A stretch of 64,000 bases of DNA from Chaunax sp. Z400 (Eukaryota; Chordata; Actinopteri; Lophiiformes; Chaunacidae), in NCBI GenBank assembly GCA_037577475.1, contig CM075202.1, positions 6,739,001-6,803,000 of the forward strand, written 5' to 3'. Shown here piece after piece: positions 1 through 25,375 of the stretch; the stretch's first letter is position 1; the number at the start of each line of letters is the position of its first letter. Below the pieces are notes generated by a model that worked only from the letters and a program-made list of their open reading frames with translations, was not told the origin of the DNA and ran no database searches. The translations under genes and the position numbers were made by a program.

Positions 1-3000
1 ATATGTTGTTAGTACAAACTGACATCGACACTGAATGCTGAGATTAACATTAATATTAGTGTAAATGTAATATTAATTCAATTTCGCAACATCAGAGAGT
101 TCTAAAAATGTGAATCTCATTCAACATAGAAATTGAAAAGAGAATTTACACAAACATCATGTCCCAAATCATATTAATATTGATTATTATTATATCATTA
201 TTATCATATTATTCTACACAGTATATAATAATTGTCAGAGTATACCCACGGTTTTAACAGTGCATACGTTTCCATTTTACATTAGCAGGCAGTGCAATTT
301 GTGCGGCATCAGACAAACAAACTTTGGAATGTGACTGCCAGTTAAACTAAACAAATACACAGCAAATACTTCTCGTGTTTTTGTTTTTCCCCACACGTTT
401 CTCCAGCTGCTCACCACCTCGCACAATCAATTTAATTTGTTCCAGCTGTGCGCAGCTCCTTCTTTATGTCAGAATCATGTCCAGCACTCTCAGCCATATA
501 CTGTCTTGTCTGAGTCTCCATCATTTTGTCACTATAAAACGTGTGACGTATTGATCCTGGACTTTCCAATCAGTTCAGTTGTAGAAAGGAAAAATCCAGA
601 CTTTTTTTTTTTTTTTTTTTTCAAGTATCCCAGATGTTTTGAAAACTAGTGATGACATGAGGTTTTCTATGCAGTGCACGTGAGTGTTGTGTCTGTGTGT
701 GTGTTGGTGAGCGTGGTCTGCCCATGATCCGTGTAACAGGCTGATTAGGATTTTATGAGGTCAAAGGTCAACAGGAGCTGGGGAAGAGCGACCTCATGAC
801 CCAGCGGTCAAACAGAGGAGGCAGCTGTCATGACCCAACACTTTCACTTTTTACTGTCTCTTGGGCTTGAATTTATGCCATCGTCCCCTCCCCTTCCTCC
901 CTTGTGTGTTGCCTCCTTTCTGTTGTTTTTTTTTTTGGGTTTTTTTTTTTTTTTTTTCCTCGAGGACTTCAGCAGAACGTGTTCCCACCACATTGTGTCA
1001 CACATTCATTACATTGGATGGCGGTTTTCAACCCGGCTAGATGGAAACCAAATGGTTCTCTCCAGTGTTAAAAACCGAAAAGGAAATGTTTTTAGGTCAT
1101 GGAAACTCTCGGGGGTAGTTGTGGGATTTTACATCTGGGCCAGTGAGTTTCTTGCAGTTTTGTAACCAGTGAGGTCATGAATATTTTTGAAGTAAAATCT
1201 TTTTAAGATGTGTGCTCACCGCTGCAGTGTTTCTACTCTGGATCTCCCAGATGTTGTCAAACTATGTCAGCAGCCCTGTGACGTCTGGCTTTGATGGGGT
1301 CGGGGGTAATATAAGTAATCACTGCATGCTCCCAGTGGTATCAGTCCTCTCACATTACTCTCTGCCAAAAGTAAGTTTACTCCCCAAACTATTCCTTCAA
1401 GTGAATTAGGTTGCTTTTGTACTCCTACTTAAATAATACTTTTACTGGTAATGGTGTATTTTGTAGTTATATTTCTACTTTTACTTGAGTAAAAGATAGA
1501 AATACTCCTTGCCACCAGAGAAAAGCAATATTGTTGTAAATTATAATATAACAATTAGTAATAAAGTAGAAAATTGACTTTAGATTGAAACCTAGTCTAT
1601 GCTGTATCTTATCTCCTTCCTACTGATCTCACTTTTATAATATAATCCTATTTACTCCCTCTCCTTGTCTTTGTCTCCTCCATGTTTCTCCTTCCTGAGC
1701 TGAACCTACTGAACTCCTCCTCACCGCACCCTTTCTCCCCACTCACTTCCTGTTTAGAGGAACAACTAAAGGATTGTTCCTACAGCCTGGGGCACCAAGG
1801 CCTTGATCTAGATCTGCCACCACATCTGCTAGAAAGATCCACATTACACATCAATTATAGGACCTCCTTAAAGTGCTATTAGCCAGTAGAAAAAAAAAAA
1901 CAGGAAGAAACATAATCGAATATTATTGATGATCAGCTCTAGAGGAAACTCACATGAGGGGACGATGCCCTCAGCAGGCACAACACAGTCAGACACGATC
2001 AACAAAGGTTAGACTAATAGAGCACATAGGATTTTTAATGGTATGGTAGCATAATATGGCATCTTAAACACTAACATACCTGAAAGAGTAAGATTATTGT
2101 TATTATAGATATACTAGACGGGGTTTATATTTAGGTTTATTGATTGGTTGCGTGGTTGTTTCATTGGTTGTAGAAGAAGAAGTAGTAGTAGCAGTTAAGA
2201 TGTTATAATTGGGTAGAATTTGGGTAGAATTTTTTGATTCAGCCCTGCAGCTGATAATTAATTATTTTTATTTTATGATTAACAGACAGATGTCTGCTAC
2301 CAAACGTTGAAGTAAAATTTAACATCTTCAGAGTGCCTTTTTCTGCAGCCCGTATCATATTCATGGTACTCAGTTTCTTATAATGTTCAAATAAAGAAGA
2401 GTTATTTTACTTACTAAGGGACCTGCATTAGAAATCTGTTATCTAATCATATCAGCACCAGTGAAGGAGTCTATAGAGAGTATGAGGAGGCAGTTTCCCC
2501 AAAGGAGAATTTGATTTAGAGTCAAGTCCTGTACACTTGTTGCTGCATGCAATTACAAATGGATTTATTTGCTTTATAATTATTCAAAAATTAGGTCAAA
2601 ATGCCAATTGACCATTCTCAAATATAAAACATCAAGTGTCACTGGATTTTTCATTTGAAGCAGCATGTCAGACCAAAACAAATGCCTGATTTGTTTAAAG
2701 AGAAATAATCTGAATACACACTGCTCAAAAAAAAAAATCAAAGTGTACACTAAAGAAACTAGTGTTTAGTTTAGTTATATTTAGAAAACGTTTCTTATCA
2801 GACCACCACATCGAAAACTGGAGGACAAAGACGGACTCACATCCTCAATGCTCTCATGCACTAACGTGTCTGCAGCCTTTCCAGCTATTAAAGTGGAGAA
2901 CAGATGCTCACTTTCTAACATGCATTATAGCAGCTATATCTTTACATAGCAAAAAGTTGTTGCTACTCCATTCATGAAAGTCAATGTGTTACTGAAAACA

Positions 3001-3085
3001 TGAACAAGGTAGATAAAATGTTATTTGAAGTGGCCACTGGGTTCTTCTGGTTGCTCATCGTTTGGTCTCTGTCGGTCCTTCACAG
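1..3085. other. Presumed upstream intron of dnmt3a; no coding sequence recognised
   Basis: The first dnmt3a exon seen begins at 3086 with a splice acceptor, so this stretch is most simply intron. I looked for the preceding DNMT3A exon, which carries a Lys/Arg/Trp-rich helix before the AERR segment, and did not find it. The short open frames here are pyrimidine-rich or T-tract driven and look spurious. T tracts occur at about 601-622 and 928-957. A short stretch at about 2718-2760 resembles the end of a common fish Tc1/mariner-type repeat, but it is too short to assign. Confidence 0.6.
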
Positions 3086-14284
<11,199 letters not shown>

Positions 14285-15860
14285 TCACACACACACCAAC
14301 TCTCTCTCTGTCTCACACACACACACACACACACCTACATATGCATAGAAGCAGTATGTAATGTGACAAACACAGATAACTACACACTGTGTACAGCTAG
14401 TACATGAAGGTTGGATGACAGATGACTGGACATACAAACATATACTCACACACACTCACACTCACTGTAAAGGACTGCTTCCCTCGACCCCATATAGACC
14501 ACTGGCTGACCCTAGTCCCCCTGGTGCTACTTTGCTGATATCCACACACACACACTGGTGCATGGTCTATGTACTGTATTTGTTCACACGCAACTTCCTG
14601 TCTGACCTTGAAACTGATGTCTTTGGGCTTTACAGCATCACATTAGCTGGAGTTCAAAACCTCCAGAGGGTGCAACGCTGACAGATGCCCAACTGTTTTA
14701 TTACAACTCACTGAATACATCAACACAACGATGAATCCCTTTGAATCATAACACTTAAATATATTATATGCATATTGACACTGGTACTGATGTATTACAG
14801 AACAATGAATACAAACACACACTCAAGTTAACGCTCGTGGTGCTGATCAGGCAGCGATAGAGTCCAAATGGTGCCACTTTAATACAACACTTTTAACGTT
14901 TTTGGTGCTCTTAGAGACTGAAGAGTCTCTGGTTGTTTCAGTCGCTACTGCTTTGTGTCCCTAATTGCGTTAACCAAATGCTTTATAACAGGTGGAGGCA
15001 ACTCAAGCCAAGTGAGGTGAGTTTTTAACATCTATTTATTTGTCAGATTTAGTGAGAGTGTGCAGAGGGAGCGTCCAAAAGAAGAACAAGACAGCTGTGT
15101 TCAGACAGATTTACATGGAGCCTTTTATAAATTGTCTACAACTAAATGAGATTGTAAAAGCTGCTCTGGGGGTACAAATTATTTTAGTCGTGGAGTGAAA
15201 TCTTCCTGATGAAGACCACTTATGTATGGTGTCAGCGATGTAACACTGCCCCAAATACTGACATAAAACAGATCATTTTTAGGGATGTAACACAAGTGTG
15301 AGGTTGGTTTTTATGCCCCCGTCAAAGTGGGCATATGGGGTTACATTTGTCTGTCCACATCTCAAAAACCGCTGTACAGAGTTCAATGAAATTTCACACA
15401 TGCTTAGGAGGAGCCTTAAACTTGTGAATCTCTTAATTGGTTTCTTCAGTCTTCTTTTTTTTCATTTTATTATTTTACATATTTAGCCTCATTTGAACTT
15501 TTTGTGTCAGTTTGCTACCATTCACCTGTGATATAGTTAAATTGTCTGTCCTCATCAGCACAAATTGCATTTTTTGTTGTTTTTTGTTTTGATCATGCTT
15601 GTTACCCTGCCTTTGCATATTGCCTATTTTAAATTAAATGCGTAGAATCCCCATTAGCTTCCATTAATGAAATTGTTAATCGTCCTTGGGTGTGTGAAGA
15701 CTCTCATGTATTCTGAACATGGGACAAAATCACACGCCTTGACAGTTCCTAAAGAAAAATGAACAAGAGGAAAATAAATTGATTGATTTGAAGTATTGTT
15801 TAACACAAGCCTGGTTGGCACATAGTCTATGAAGAAATAAAAGGCGGAATATTTGTATTT
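14285..15860 (+). other. dnmt3a: dnmt3a 3' UTR (extent inferred) with candidate poly(A) signals
   Basis: Follows the dnmt3a stop codon. It opens with a short (CA)n tract at about 14310-14332. AATAAA hexamers at 15773-15778 and 15836-15841 are the best candidate polyadenylation signals. Repeat A copy 2 lies inside this interval, so the true 3' end could also be upstream or much further down. Only transcript data would settle it. Confidence 0.45.
15295..15560 (+). repeat. Dispersed repeat A, copy 2 (downstream of the dnmt3a stop)
   Basis: Direct-orientation partner of 13600-13860, aligned by eye over the 'ttttatgccccc', 'ctcaaaaaccgctg', 'gaaatttcacacatgctt' and 'tcagcacaaatt' blocks. Substitutions and small gaps show that the two are old, independent copies and not a recent duplication. 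Confidence 0.7.
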
Positions 15861-16966
15861 GGCTTCAAGAAGAGACTTTTAAAGTAACTATGAAAAGCCT
15901 TGATATGGGTCTCCATCTTCAGTGTTTGGAGCGCTCTCTAGTGTGGGAATAGTAAGGAAACACTGCCACACAATCCTTTGTGATCACTGGATTTGAAGTA
16001 GTATCCACCATTAGTTTCATACAACAAGCACCTGTGTGCTTTTTAAAAAAAACATTTTATGTTTATTTCTCAGTGGTTTTTGCAACATTTTAGGCCGTGA
16101 TTGTACATTAAAGTCAGCTAATGCTTTGGTCAATATACTGTACATTAGAAGCATATTACGAATGGCTTTATTTCCTCTTGCTGGTATGCAATACTTAATC
16201 AGTAACATTCATATAAGTGATCTTGTGTCGCATTAATTACTGTGCTGTTGCTCATATGACTGATGTTCAGCGTAATGGTGTAATATTTGAATAATGCTGA
16301 CTGTTACTGTGTAATGACACTGTAAAGTAGTCTTTGTTTGTTTGTTTGTTTGTAGCCCGGCTAACTTTGGTTTGGCCCAGTTTGTTTTTACCCATCATGA
16401 GAGTGGCTTTCTGTACGAGTTACACAATATGCACTGTTTATATAGCAAAATGGGTAAGGTAGTTAGCAAATATTGTGAGTTTTTATGATTAATAATGCTA
16501 GCCAGTCTGTTGGCTGTTCAAAAGAATTGAGTTATCTTAATTTTATATAATCAAATATAAACCCTTTTGTTTTAATTGTCATGTTTCATCCTGTCCTTCA
16601 AAAACCACTTAAGTGCTCACATTTTCTCATTTTCCTCTTCAGCTCCGAACATGTTTCATCTCATCCAAAGAGATTATCTGTACCCCCAGAGCAGCAATGC
16701 CTCTGAGAAACATTACACTAAAACACAGATGGACTTTTAGGAATTCAGTGCTCAAAGCAGCATTTAAAGTGAATTAAAGTCATTGGGGGATGAAACCTCA
16801 ACCCTTCCAGTTACTATACAGCTTCTCTTGTGTTTCAGCGCCAGTGACCAGTGATATAGTCAGCGTCTACCAACCCTTGCAGTTACACTCTTACATTACT
16901 TCAGAGGGATCCAAAATGTGCTTCATTTATTGTAGGAACTTCCACAAAAACCAGATACTGTAGTAA

Positions 16967-16968
16967 TG

Positions 16969-17002
<34 letters not shown>

Positions 17003-17480
17003 TAATAATAATAATCTTTATTTATAGATTACTTTTCATACACCAGACGTAGCTCAGAGAGCTTTACGATAAAAAGAAACATCACATTAAAACATGAAAC
17101 AATAAAATAAGACAATAAAAAGACAGCAGATGATAATATATGTAAAAGAAAGTAAAACAAACAGAAAGCAGTAAGAATAATAAAATATGGGAGAGCCCTA
17201 TTAATTAACATCTAAAGTAAATAAACAGGTTTTCAGCTATTGCATCTCCTCTAGGTCCTGGCATGGGACTATCTTCCATAGTTTTGAGGCGTTGTAAAAA
17301 AAAAAAAAATCTTTAATCCTTTCATCTGTAGACACAATGCTGGTTTTCTACTTCCTGAAACAGACAGCCATGTATAAGTAACAGATATGTCATTATATCA
17401 CACAGATACGATTGGACCACCTGTTGTTGGCGTGTCTACTGCCTTTTGCCCAATCCCTGTCGGGATAAACTCAGCCGCTC
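16967..17480. repeat. (AAT)n tract followed by retroelement-like fish repeat
   Basis: A trinucleotide run (about 16967-17015) leads into 'ctttatttatagatta', 'cagacgtagctcagagagctttacgataaaaag' (in parts) and, further on, 'ctatcttccatagttttgaggcgttg'. This layout, with tttat(at)agca-like words, 'gctcaaagtgctttac'-like words and a later segment about 250 bp downstream, is one I associate with a common teleost LINE/SINE-related repeat. Family assignment is uncertain. Confidence 0.45.
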
Positions 17481-17719
17481 TGAGACCTTGAATAGGAATA
17501 TGCAATTAATAAAATTGGCTCGCCATCAAATAAAGTATTTCTATGACTATTGAACACACAGACGTTTTGTGTGAACATCCCTATGGTGTTTGATTTAGCC
17601 AGGGCTGTCTTTGAAGACAACATCTCATTCAGTCTGGTGCTACCGGTCGTCATAGGACCGTCTTTTTCCAGGAAGCCTTCTAATCCTCTGACCTTCCTCA
17701 AATACCAGCTAACAACTGA

Positions 17720-17732
17720 ACACAAACACACA

Positions 17733-17815
<83 letters not shown>

Positions 17816-18096
17816 ACAAACAGCATCAAAAACCAACAATAAACCAGGAGGTTCACAGTTTTTTTCCATCATGTTTACTTGCCGTTTATACAACCAACCT
17901 TCAGGTGCTTTTGTAACTCTACTCTTTTTTACAGTGCTCTTGCAGGTTACGCAATCAGACACACACACACACACGCACACACACACACACACACACGCAC
18001 ACACACACACACATCTGCTGGAAACAGTTCAAATGCTCATAGAAACTCCTTTTTCTACAAAACACAGCATCGATACACACGTGCACACACACACAC
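17720..18096. repeat. Cluster of three (CA)n microsatellites
   Basis: Nearly perfect CA arrays at 17720-17813 and 17959-18013 and a shorter one at about 18083-18096. Long open frames on both strands across this cluster (His-Thr runs on +, Cys-Val runs on -) are artefacts of the dinucleotide repeat. Confidence 0.95.
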
Positions 18097-21000
18097 TGTG
18101 TTGCCTGTTGCCACCAGGCTTCTTGGGGCGCCGCAGGGTTTGATATCATCACCCTGCGTCGCTTGGTGCTCCCAAACCCACACCCCAACCCCCACTCATC
18201 GACCCCCCCCAGGTGCTGCATGTCAGTCAGTCCGTGTAATCTCTGATTCCATGTTAGATTAGGGAGTAATGATCATAATAATAATGGTTATAATAATTAC
18301 AATAATAATCTGTTATTGTGTGTGTGTGTACTGTTCCAGGTTGGTGCTCAGTTCAGTTCAGTCTCAGCCTAGAGGGGAGAGAGAGGCTAGAGTAAGAATA
18401 TATTACAGTTAGTATAGTGACTTGTTCTATTGTACCCAAGGATGCTAGAAGAAACTTAAGCAGATGAGCTAAAGGACACTCTCAAACAAGAGTGAGTTGA
18501 AATAACATCTAAACAACAAACTGGTGTTGTAAAAGAGGTGGATGAGGCAGGTGGAGGTGAAACTATGAATCGCCACGACCTCATCAATAAACACCCAGAA
18601 ATCATGCCAAATATGATCTGGTGGAGAAAATGGATAAGAATTTTCCCCAAGAACCCAAAGTGGTTCCCAAAGTAGGGGTCAAAAGCAAGATCATTCAAAT
18701 AGGAAGATAAAATCAATGGTGAAATATCTAAGTTTAGGTTTATTTAAGACTGCAAATTACAGATTAATTTCTCAATTAAACGTTTGGTCTAAACTGAAAA
18801 ATACCTATTACAAGTTCCCTTTAAAGGTCTTTAAATATCTTGTTTTGTTTAACAGTCTAAATAATGCTTTTAACACTGACACAAATATGGGCAATTGTGA
18901 GTTTACGCTTTTTCAGTTCAGTTTATTTCATTGAAATCTCTGTCACTGTCAAACAAATTGTGCTTCGAGGCACAACAGCAGTATCCTTCATATTTTTGAA
19001 CCAAATTATCTGACAACTGTTCTAATACTCATCGCCTTAGCTCGTCCAAACAATAAGTCTAAAAGTTGCACATGACATGACAGTAAAAGATTGTGTATAA
19101 AATATACTGCAGTAGAACAAAAGGAGAAGCTTTAACTTAATGGAGATATATGACTGTTACAGCTAGGACCCCTGACCCCAAAACCACAGCGTAAAAATGC
19201 ACATAAAAAAGGTATTTTTTTAAATCAAAATTGGATTTGATATCAAATTGGTAACACCAGTCGTGTGTTTTGAAAGTGCAACCTGTATTCAAACACAGTG
19301 TTGACTGATCTTGTACTAAGTGTTGCCTTAATGGAGCATACAGCCCCCTCGACCATGGAATGAATTGTACAGGAACATACTGTACGTGCATTACTCTTTG
19401 CATGTTTAGGTTTGTATGCTGCAAGATGATGCCAACCTCTTTTCACAACTCACTGCAAAACTGTAGGTAGTTATAGCAATTTGTCACTTTAATTTAACCT
19501 ATTAAGAAATGTATATATCAAAAGATTAAAAGACCCACAAAAACGACAGAGGACATGACCTCAGCCTCCTCAGTGGTAGTAGATACAGGCCTGGCTGTGA
19601 TTAGGAGTCACAAGTCAAAAAGGAACTACAGTCTAATGACATGATGAGACCAAAAAAAGAGATTTAGTTGTTACTAAAGTATGCTTTAAATTTTAACGAG
19701 GATGTTTGGGAGAAATTTGGGAATATTATGATAAGAGGGCTGAAAAGCTGAGTTTGAATGGATTAAAATGAGCTTCTCATAGTTTATTAACATGTACAAA
19801 TTTTGGCCAGGGCTTTGAACTAGCTTCATTTTTCACAAAAGGTTTGAAACCACTTGTGCAAAACATGGACAGCTTGTTATTTCAACATCCCTCTGTTTGA
19901 GAGTGCAGTTGGACAAAAGTGAGAGGAATGCAGTTGATATATTTAAAAGATGGGTGACAGGGTGATGATGTTTCTGTTAGCCTATCGACAGCTTTTAGGC
20001 TGAGTAATGCGTTGCTATCAACACTGATACACTTATTAACACAAACACCCAAAACACTGTTATGAATACACAGAGCGAACAATGCTCATACGCAGAGATA
20101 CATGCACACAACACCTACAAATACAATGCTGTGGCGCATTCAGACACTCATCTCATGGACTAAATGAAAGATGAGCTTTTAGGAAAAGGAGGACCTGGTG
20201 GTGTTTCAAAAGGTGCTAAAATTTTATCTGAAAATAAGAAAAATATATTGTTAGGAGTATAAATCAAGTTTGTCTTTACAATGACTGTATTTAAGTTTGT
20301 CGTAGTAATGAAAAGGCACTATTGCATTATTTTACTCTTGTATGAATATGAACTAATTAAAAAGGCATTTTAACTTTGTACTTGAACAATGTAAGAAATG
20401 AAACGTGAATAAAAAAAAAAGACTGTTTCTTGTGATTTGGTCTTAAGGCTCAGTGTTATCTACCTTTGTGTCAAGTTGAGGGTGTGACTACTCAGACCAA
20501 GTCAAAATTCAATTTGTTTTTGTTTTTAACAGTTTAATTAACTGTATTTGATGCCATTTCCCTCTTTTTTAGGCTTTGCAAAAACTTGATGAAATCAAAT
20601 TTACACAACACTTAGAATTTTCCCTGTGTGTTGGTAGTGTGTGTGTGCAGAAACTCTTGCAAGTGTGTTGAAGAACAGAATGTATTTAAATATGTTAAAA
20701 ACTTCCTGTCACAAATTCCTCTTTTACCAAATCACTTAGAAATGTTCTAAGCAATAGCAATGATGATTTTTTTGAGCAGCCATTGTGGATGACAGAAGCA
20801 TCCTGACACTGTTGCTAATTGTGCAGGGCCCTAAAATGTCAAAACAGTTGCATTACAAGCACAACTGTATACACATTAAGGTGTTGAACACTAATATTGT
20901 GTGCACCTAGGTTTTAGCCTTACAACTGATCCAAATTGGTCTTGAAACGAATATAAATATGCTGACTAATAGTCATATCATGTGGTGCTCATTCATTATT

Positions 21001-21899
21001 GCATTGGCCCCTGCAAGATGATACTGTAGAAATGCTGTGAATTTTCATCTGCAGGCTGTGCAGACAGACAAGTAGTAAATTATTAATGAGTTAACACATA
21101 TAACGAACCTCTGTTTGCTCTCACCTCATTAATTCCCACCACAGCCCTACTCAGCCATCCTGCCAAGGAAGAACGCCCAGTCTCCATACTGTGGTCCTTT
21201 AATCCCATATTGTTGCCTTCAAGTGCTCCTTGTGAGCTCCTCCAAGTGAAATAGCAGCATTCAAGTTCTCTGGGTCAGATATAGTATCACACTGGATGCT
21301 GTGACTTGAGAGCATTTGTTTTTCGTTCAGTTCATCATTCATTTTTTGCATCACAACAAAATAGAGCTTTATTAGTGGAGGCCAAATCAAACCAATTTTA
21401 GCCACTTATCCTGACATCTTTTTAGCCGTTGAGTGACAGAACTTCATATTTATTTCATGTAACTTGCAGAGTAATGCAATTGGTATTTATATAACAGAGA
21501 TACTTTTAAGTCTTACTCTAGTAAATATAATATATTCTTTGTTGGTAAAGCAGTGTCACCACAAGGTCTATAGCTGTTCTAAATTATTATATATTAATAT
21601 AGTATAAATTAATAGTTGTGTCCTGGGTAGCTATATCTGCTGATGAGGATTTTGTGAAATGACAAATCCATAAAAACACATTTGTGAACTTTACATCTCA
21701 ATATATCTACTACAATAATACATAATGCAACAACTATTTGACATATCTTGGGTTTGTGGTTTACATTTACCTTTACCTCATCAATACTAATTAGATTTAG
21801 TCATCAACAACATTCACTATTCCAATAATAAATGTAATTGTCAATTATCAAATAATACCTCAGTATTTCCGACAGCATTTTAAGGCACCATAATTCGCC

Positions 21900-22139
21900 A
21901 GCGCAGGAGACACGCCCCTATCTACTGAGAAGAGATCCCATCGCTGGACACATCTCGTCTTCTATTGGCCAGATTTTCCCTTGGTTAGGCTAGAACGGCA
22001 GCTGATTGGCTGCAGCCTGACTATTGCCATTGAAGCATCTGCGGCTCGCGCTGTGCCAGCTGTCCTCGCTCACTCAGCTTGTGCTGGGCAACAGGGAGAA
22101 CCCTCCACTGAGGAGAATCTGGGAATCCGGCTAAAAAGG
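21900..22139 (+). promoter_or_regulatory. dpysl5: dpysl5 promoter and non-coding exon 1
   Basis: A GC-richer island in AT-rich surroundings. It has two inverted CCAAT boxes (ATTGG at 21964-21968 and 22005-22009, 41 bp apart), no clear TATA box, and a splice donor AGG|GTAAGA at 22140. The transcribed part is inferred to be about 22040-22139. A non-coding first exon followed by a long intron matches the vertebrate DPYSL5 layout. The start site is inferred, not seen. Confidence 0.6.
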
Positions 22140-22794
22140 GTAAGAAAACCCAAATAAAATTGAAAAATTAAGCTGTTGACATTTTGTTATTCTGATTGAC
22201 AATGATGAAAGGAATTAATCATCAATATTCCTATTTAGATTGATAAAAATCTGTGCCATATATCGTATCACGTTACTAACCGCGGTGTTACAACATAATT
22301 ATCTCCCCCCCCCCCCCCTTCGCTACACACTAGACATCTTTTTTTTAATTTTTTTTATAGTTTTTGGATCCTCTGTGACTCATTTCAAATTTCATTCACA
22401 CAATGGTGAAATTCTTCATTTACATTTGAATGGGAATTAATCAATGCGCGCATTTTCTTTGGTGACTTGAAAGAAATTGTATGATTTTTAAATAGATCCG
22501 GAGAAAATGGAAGATTGGTCATTATGTTGCAAGCTAGCATCGTGTGCGACGAAATATGGGTGAGACGTGTCTGTGTGTCTGTGTGTTTGGCGTTCCATCA
22601 GTGCAATAAGGCTCTATGTAATGTGTGTGTGTGTGTGTGTGTTGGTCGTTACATAAATATTTTATTCGTTTATAGGTTATTCTCTGTTCTATAAAATATT
22701 CTTTTATATATTCTTTATATTCTTTTATATATTCTAGTCTCAGTGATGATGAAGAGGAGGGTCTAGAGTCGTCATGCATACTAACGAGCCCTCT

Positions 22795-22830
<36 letters not shown>

Positions 22831-23129
22831 GTTGAGAACACAATGTGAACTGAACAGGTTATCTAATCTGTTTTACCTCGTTCTCTGTTGGATTCTGGTT
22901 GTATGGATGCAGACTTGCTGTGGTTTTGTGGATCAGTTTTGAGGCCTTCATCATCTGGTTTAAGGATGCTCAATGTTGCCTTAAGTGCAGCACAATTTAT
23001 TCAATATATTAGAGCATCCTAATGATATGATTTTACCTGTTTGACCCATGGTATATTAATAAGCTATTCGTATCTTATCGAAGTTGTCCCTAATCAACTT
23101 CACTGTAAATATGTGCTTATTCTGAATTT

Positions 23130-23445
23130 TATGCCAGCAACACATCTCAAAAACACAAAAAAAACATAAGACGAGGAAAATTGATGTGGAATGCTGAAAA
23201 ACACCTGATTGGACCATTCCACAGGTAAAGATGTTAACTGGGAACATGTTATGGCATCATGATTGAGAATGAAAGGAGCATCCTGGAAAAGGCTCAGTCA
23301 TCCAAAGATGGAGAGAGAGGTTCACCACTTTGTGAAAATCTGCTTAGAATGTCACATATAAATAATTTGAGCCTTTTAGCATCTGCAGTCCATAATATCA
23401 TCCAAAGATTCAGAGTATCTGGACGAATCTCTGAATGTAAGGGTT
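23130..23445 (+). mobile_element. Tc1/mariner-type transposon remnant
   Basis: Begins with 'agcaacacatctcaaaaa' and continues with 'gcatcatgattg', 'aggagcatcctgga', 'ggctcagtcatcc', 'gaggttcaccactttgtga' and 'gtccataatatcatccaaag'. These match, in order, the leader and start of the transposase in a common fish Tc1-like family. The coding trace (VHNIIQRFRVSGRISE, about 23380-23440) is the end of the paired-type helix-turn-helix DNA-binding domain, followed by a stop. The catalytic part is lost or unrecognisable, so the copy is dead. Confidence 0.75.
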
Positions 23446-24503
23446 AAGGATGATGTTACCATGCTTACCCTGCACCATCAGTGTGGTAAAACAGAGCAAC
23501 CAGAGAGGAGAGATGACAACAGCGATGCAGATTGTCAGCTGTTCACAATCTGCTTTGGGAGCAGCTGACAAAGTGTTTGCCGTCCTCCAGAGCAAAATGT
23601 AACACATGCATTCACTACTAGCGCATCCATTTCGGTTTAAATGCGGTGAGTTGATTCACAAATTTGATGTTCGTTTTTTTTTGTATCTGGTGATGCAGAT
23701 GACACTTGCTAAAATGTATCAATGTTACGTGTGCATGCTGTTTCTGAGGACAGGTAAGTCCACATTAGAGCTGGATGCAGGTCACTTGTAATAACATGGA
23801 TGTGAACCATCAAGATAACCAAACCTGATCTGAGCAAAGCTGATGTTGGACCGATGTAGCAAGGAGGAGTTTCACATGGTGTTTGACCATCTTATATCCC
23901 CTTTTTTTTTTTTTTTTGGACACACTTTCGATAATAGAGAAAATATGGGGTCATTTAAAATAAAAGGAGCAGATGATCTCCTACTATATAGTCCTACTGA
24001 TCTATTAGATTATGAGACATCTGATTGCAAAGTTAACTTAGTTTGAGTGTCACTTAGATCTTCATCAGAGAGGACAGTGATGAGTAAGAGAAAAAGATGC
24101 ATTAATCAAACATGATGCACGTAAAATGTACAATACAAGATAGATAGATGCCTCTAATCCTCCGAGTGATGGCCTAGTTAGCTGTTATTGTCTATTAATC
24201 TGTGTATGATTCACTAATTTGCTTATTCATCCATGAAGCTCCAGCAGCACCCTCCACTCTTTAAATCGGATCCTCTGGGTGTGCGCGTCTGTGTTTTAAT
24301 ATCTATTTTTACCTCCATTTGGTCATTTGGTTGTGAACTTGTCTGATGCACGTTTGTTCTGGCTTTTTAAATAGCTCTATTCCTCACACACACACTCCCA
24401 AACGCAGACACACACTACGCCATCCCTCCCTGTGGCGGTTACTCTCTAGATCAAGCAGGAGTCAGCAGCTGTCTACTTCCTTCTTCTCACTTACAGCATG
24501 CTT

Positions 24504-24542
<39 letters not shown>

Positions 24543-25336
24543 TATACATTCTCATACCACACATGTTGCCTGCATTCGCACAGAAACAGACATCTTGTTA
24601 CGGCTGCGTGTTTTAGTTCCGGACCCAAACGTAGATTTCAGAGACTAGTTAGTAGATTTAAAAAGGATTTTTATTGTCTTTGGAGCTGTTGGGGAGGGCC
24701 GGAAAAGGCAGGTGACTAGCAGAGGGATTTCTGAATGTGGGACAGAGTCCGACTGAGGGTTAAGTTTCTTGAGGTTTGATTCTGAGGGGATGGCTGGCAT
24801 GGGGGGGGAGGGGGGCACAGGTAGCGACAGGGAAAAACACATTTGGGAAACTGAGGATGTCAGCAGCTACTATGTCACATTGAAAATGTTTCTAAATCTA
24901 CAAACCTTCCTCTGAAAATAGATTTGTATTCCTTGAAACGTCAAGAATAAGAAAAAACAAATAAACCTTTATTTACACACATCATGCAAACATTTGACCT
25001 ATCAAATTTCTAACCACAATTTTAGCGCTTCATTAACGACAGTGACGCTGCAGAAATAGTTTGATCCTTCACTGACAGAATCACAAACTCTTTCCTTGCA
25101 CAATATTAACCATGATGAACAAACGGCTCATATTGTTGCATGCAGGTTTTTCCATTACATTCGGAGCGATGGCTGTGTGTATAGTAAGTATGGCCATGTT
25201 GTGTGTGTGTGTGTGTGTTTGTGGAAGCAGCTGATCAAAGAGCGAAAAATGCTGTCTGGTGTGGCACTGTTTGTCTCGCTCTGGCATACGTGCTATGACA
25301 CAGCAGAAAGTGAATGCTAACACACACCGGCGGTCA

Positions 25337-25375
<39 letters not shown>

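Larger units (their letters stand above)
15861..21899. other. Intergenic, dnmt3a to dpysl5; repeats only
   Basis: No open frame here looks like protein. The contents are an (ATA/AAT)n tract and retroelement-like segment (16967-17480), large (CA)n arrays (17720-18096) and AT-rich single-copy-looking DNA. A more distal dnmt3a 3' UTR or dpysl5 enhancers could be hidden here, but nothing in the sequence proves either. Confidence 0.6.

Noticed and set aside
17471..18262. Long open frames on both strands with His-Thr and Cys-Val runs
   Set aside because: Produced by the (CA)n arrays, which have no stop codons in some frames.
24594..24850. Possible LTR or DNA-transposon end ('gttacggctgcgtg', 'ggacccaaacg')
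   Set aside because: It reminds me of a fish repeat, but no terminus, partner copy or coding trace is visible here, so it is only mentioned in the intron description.
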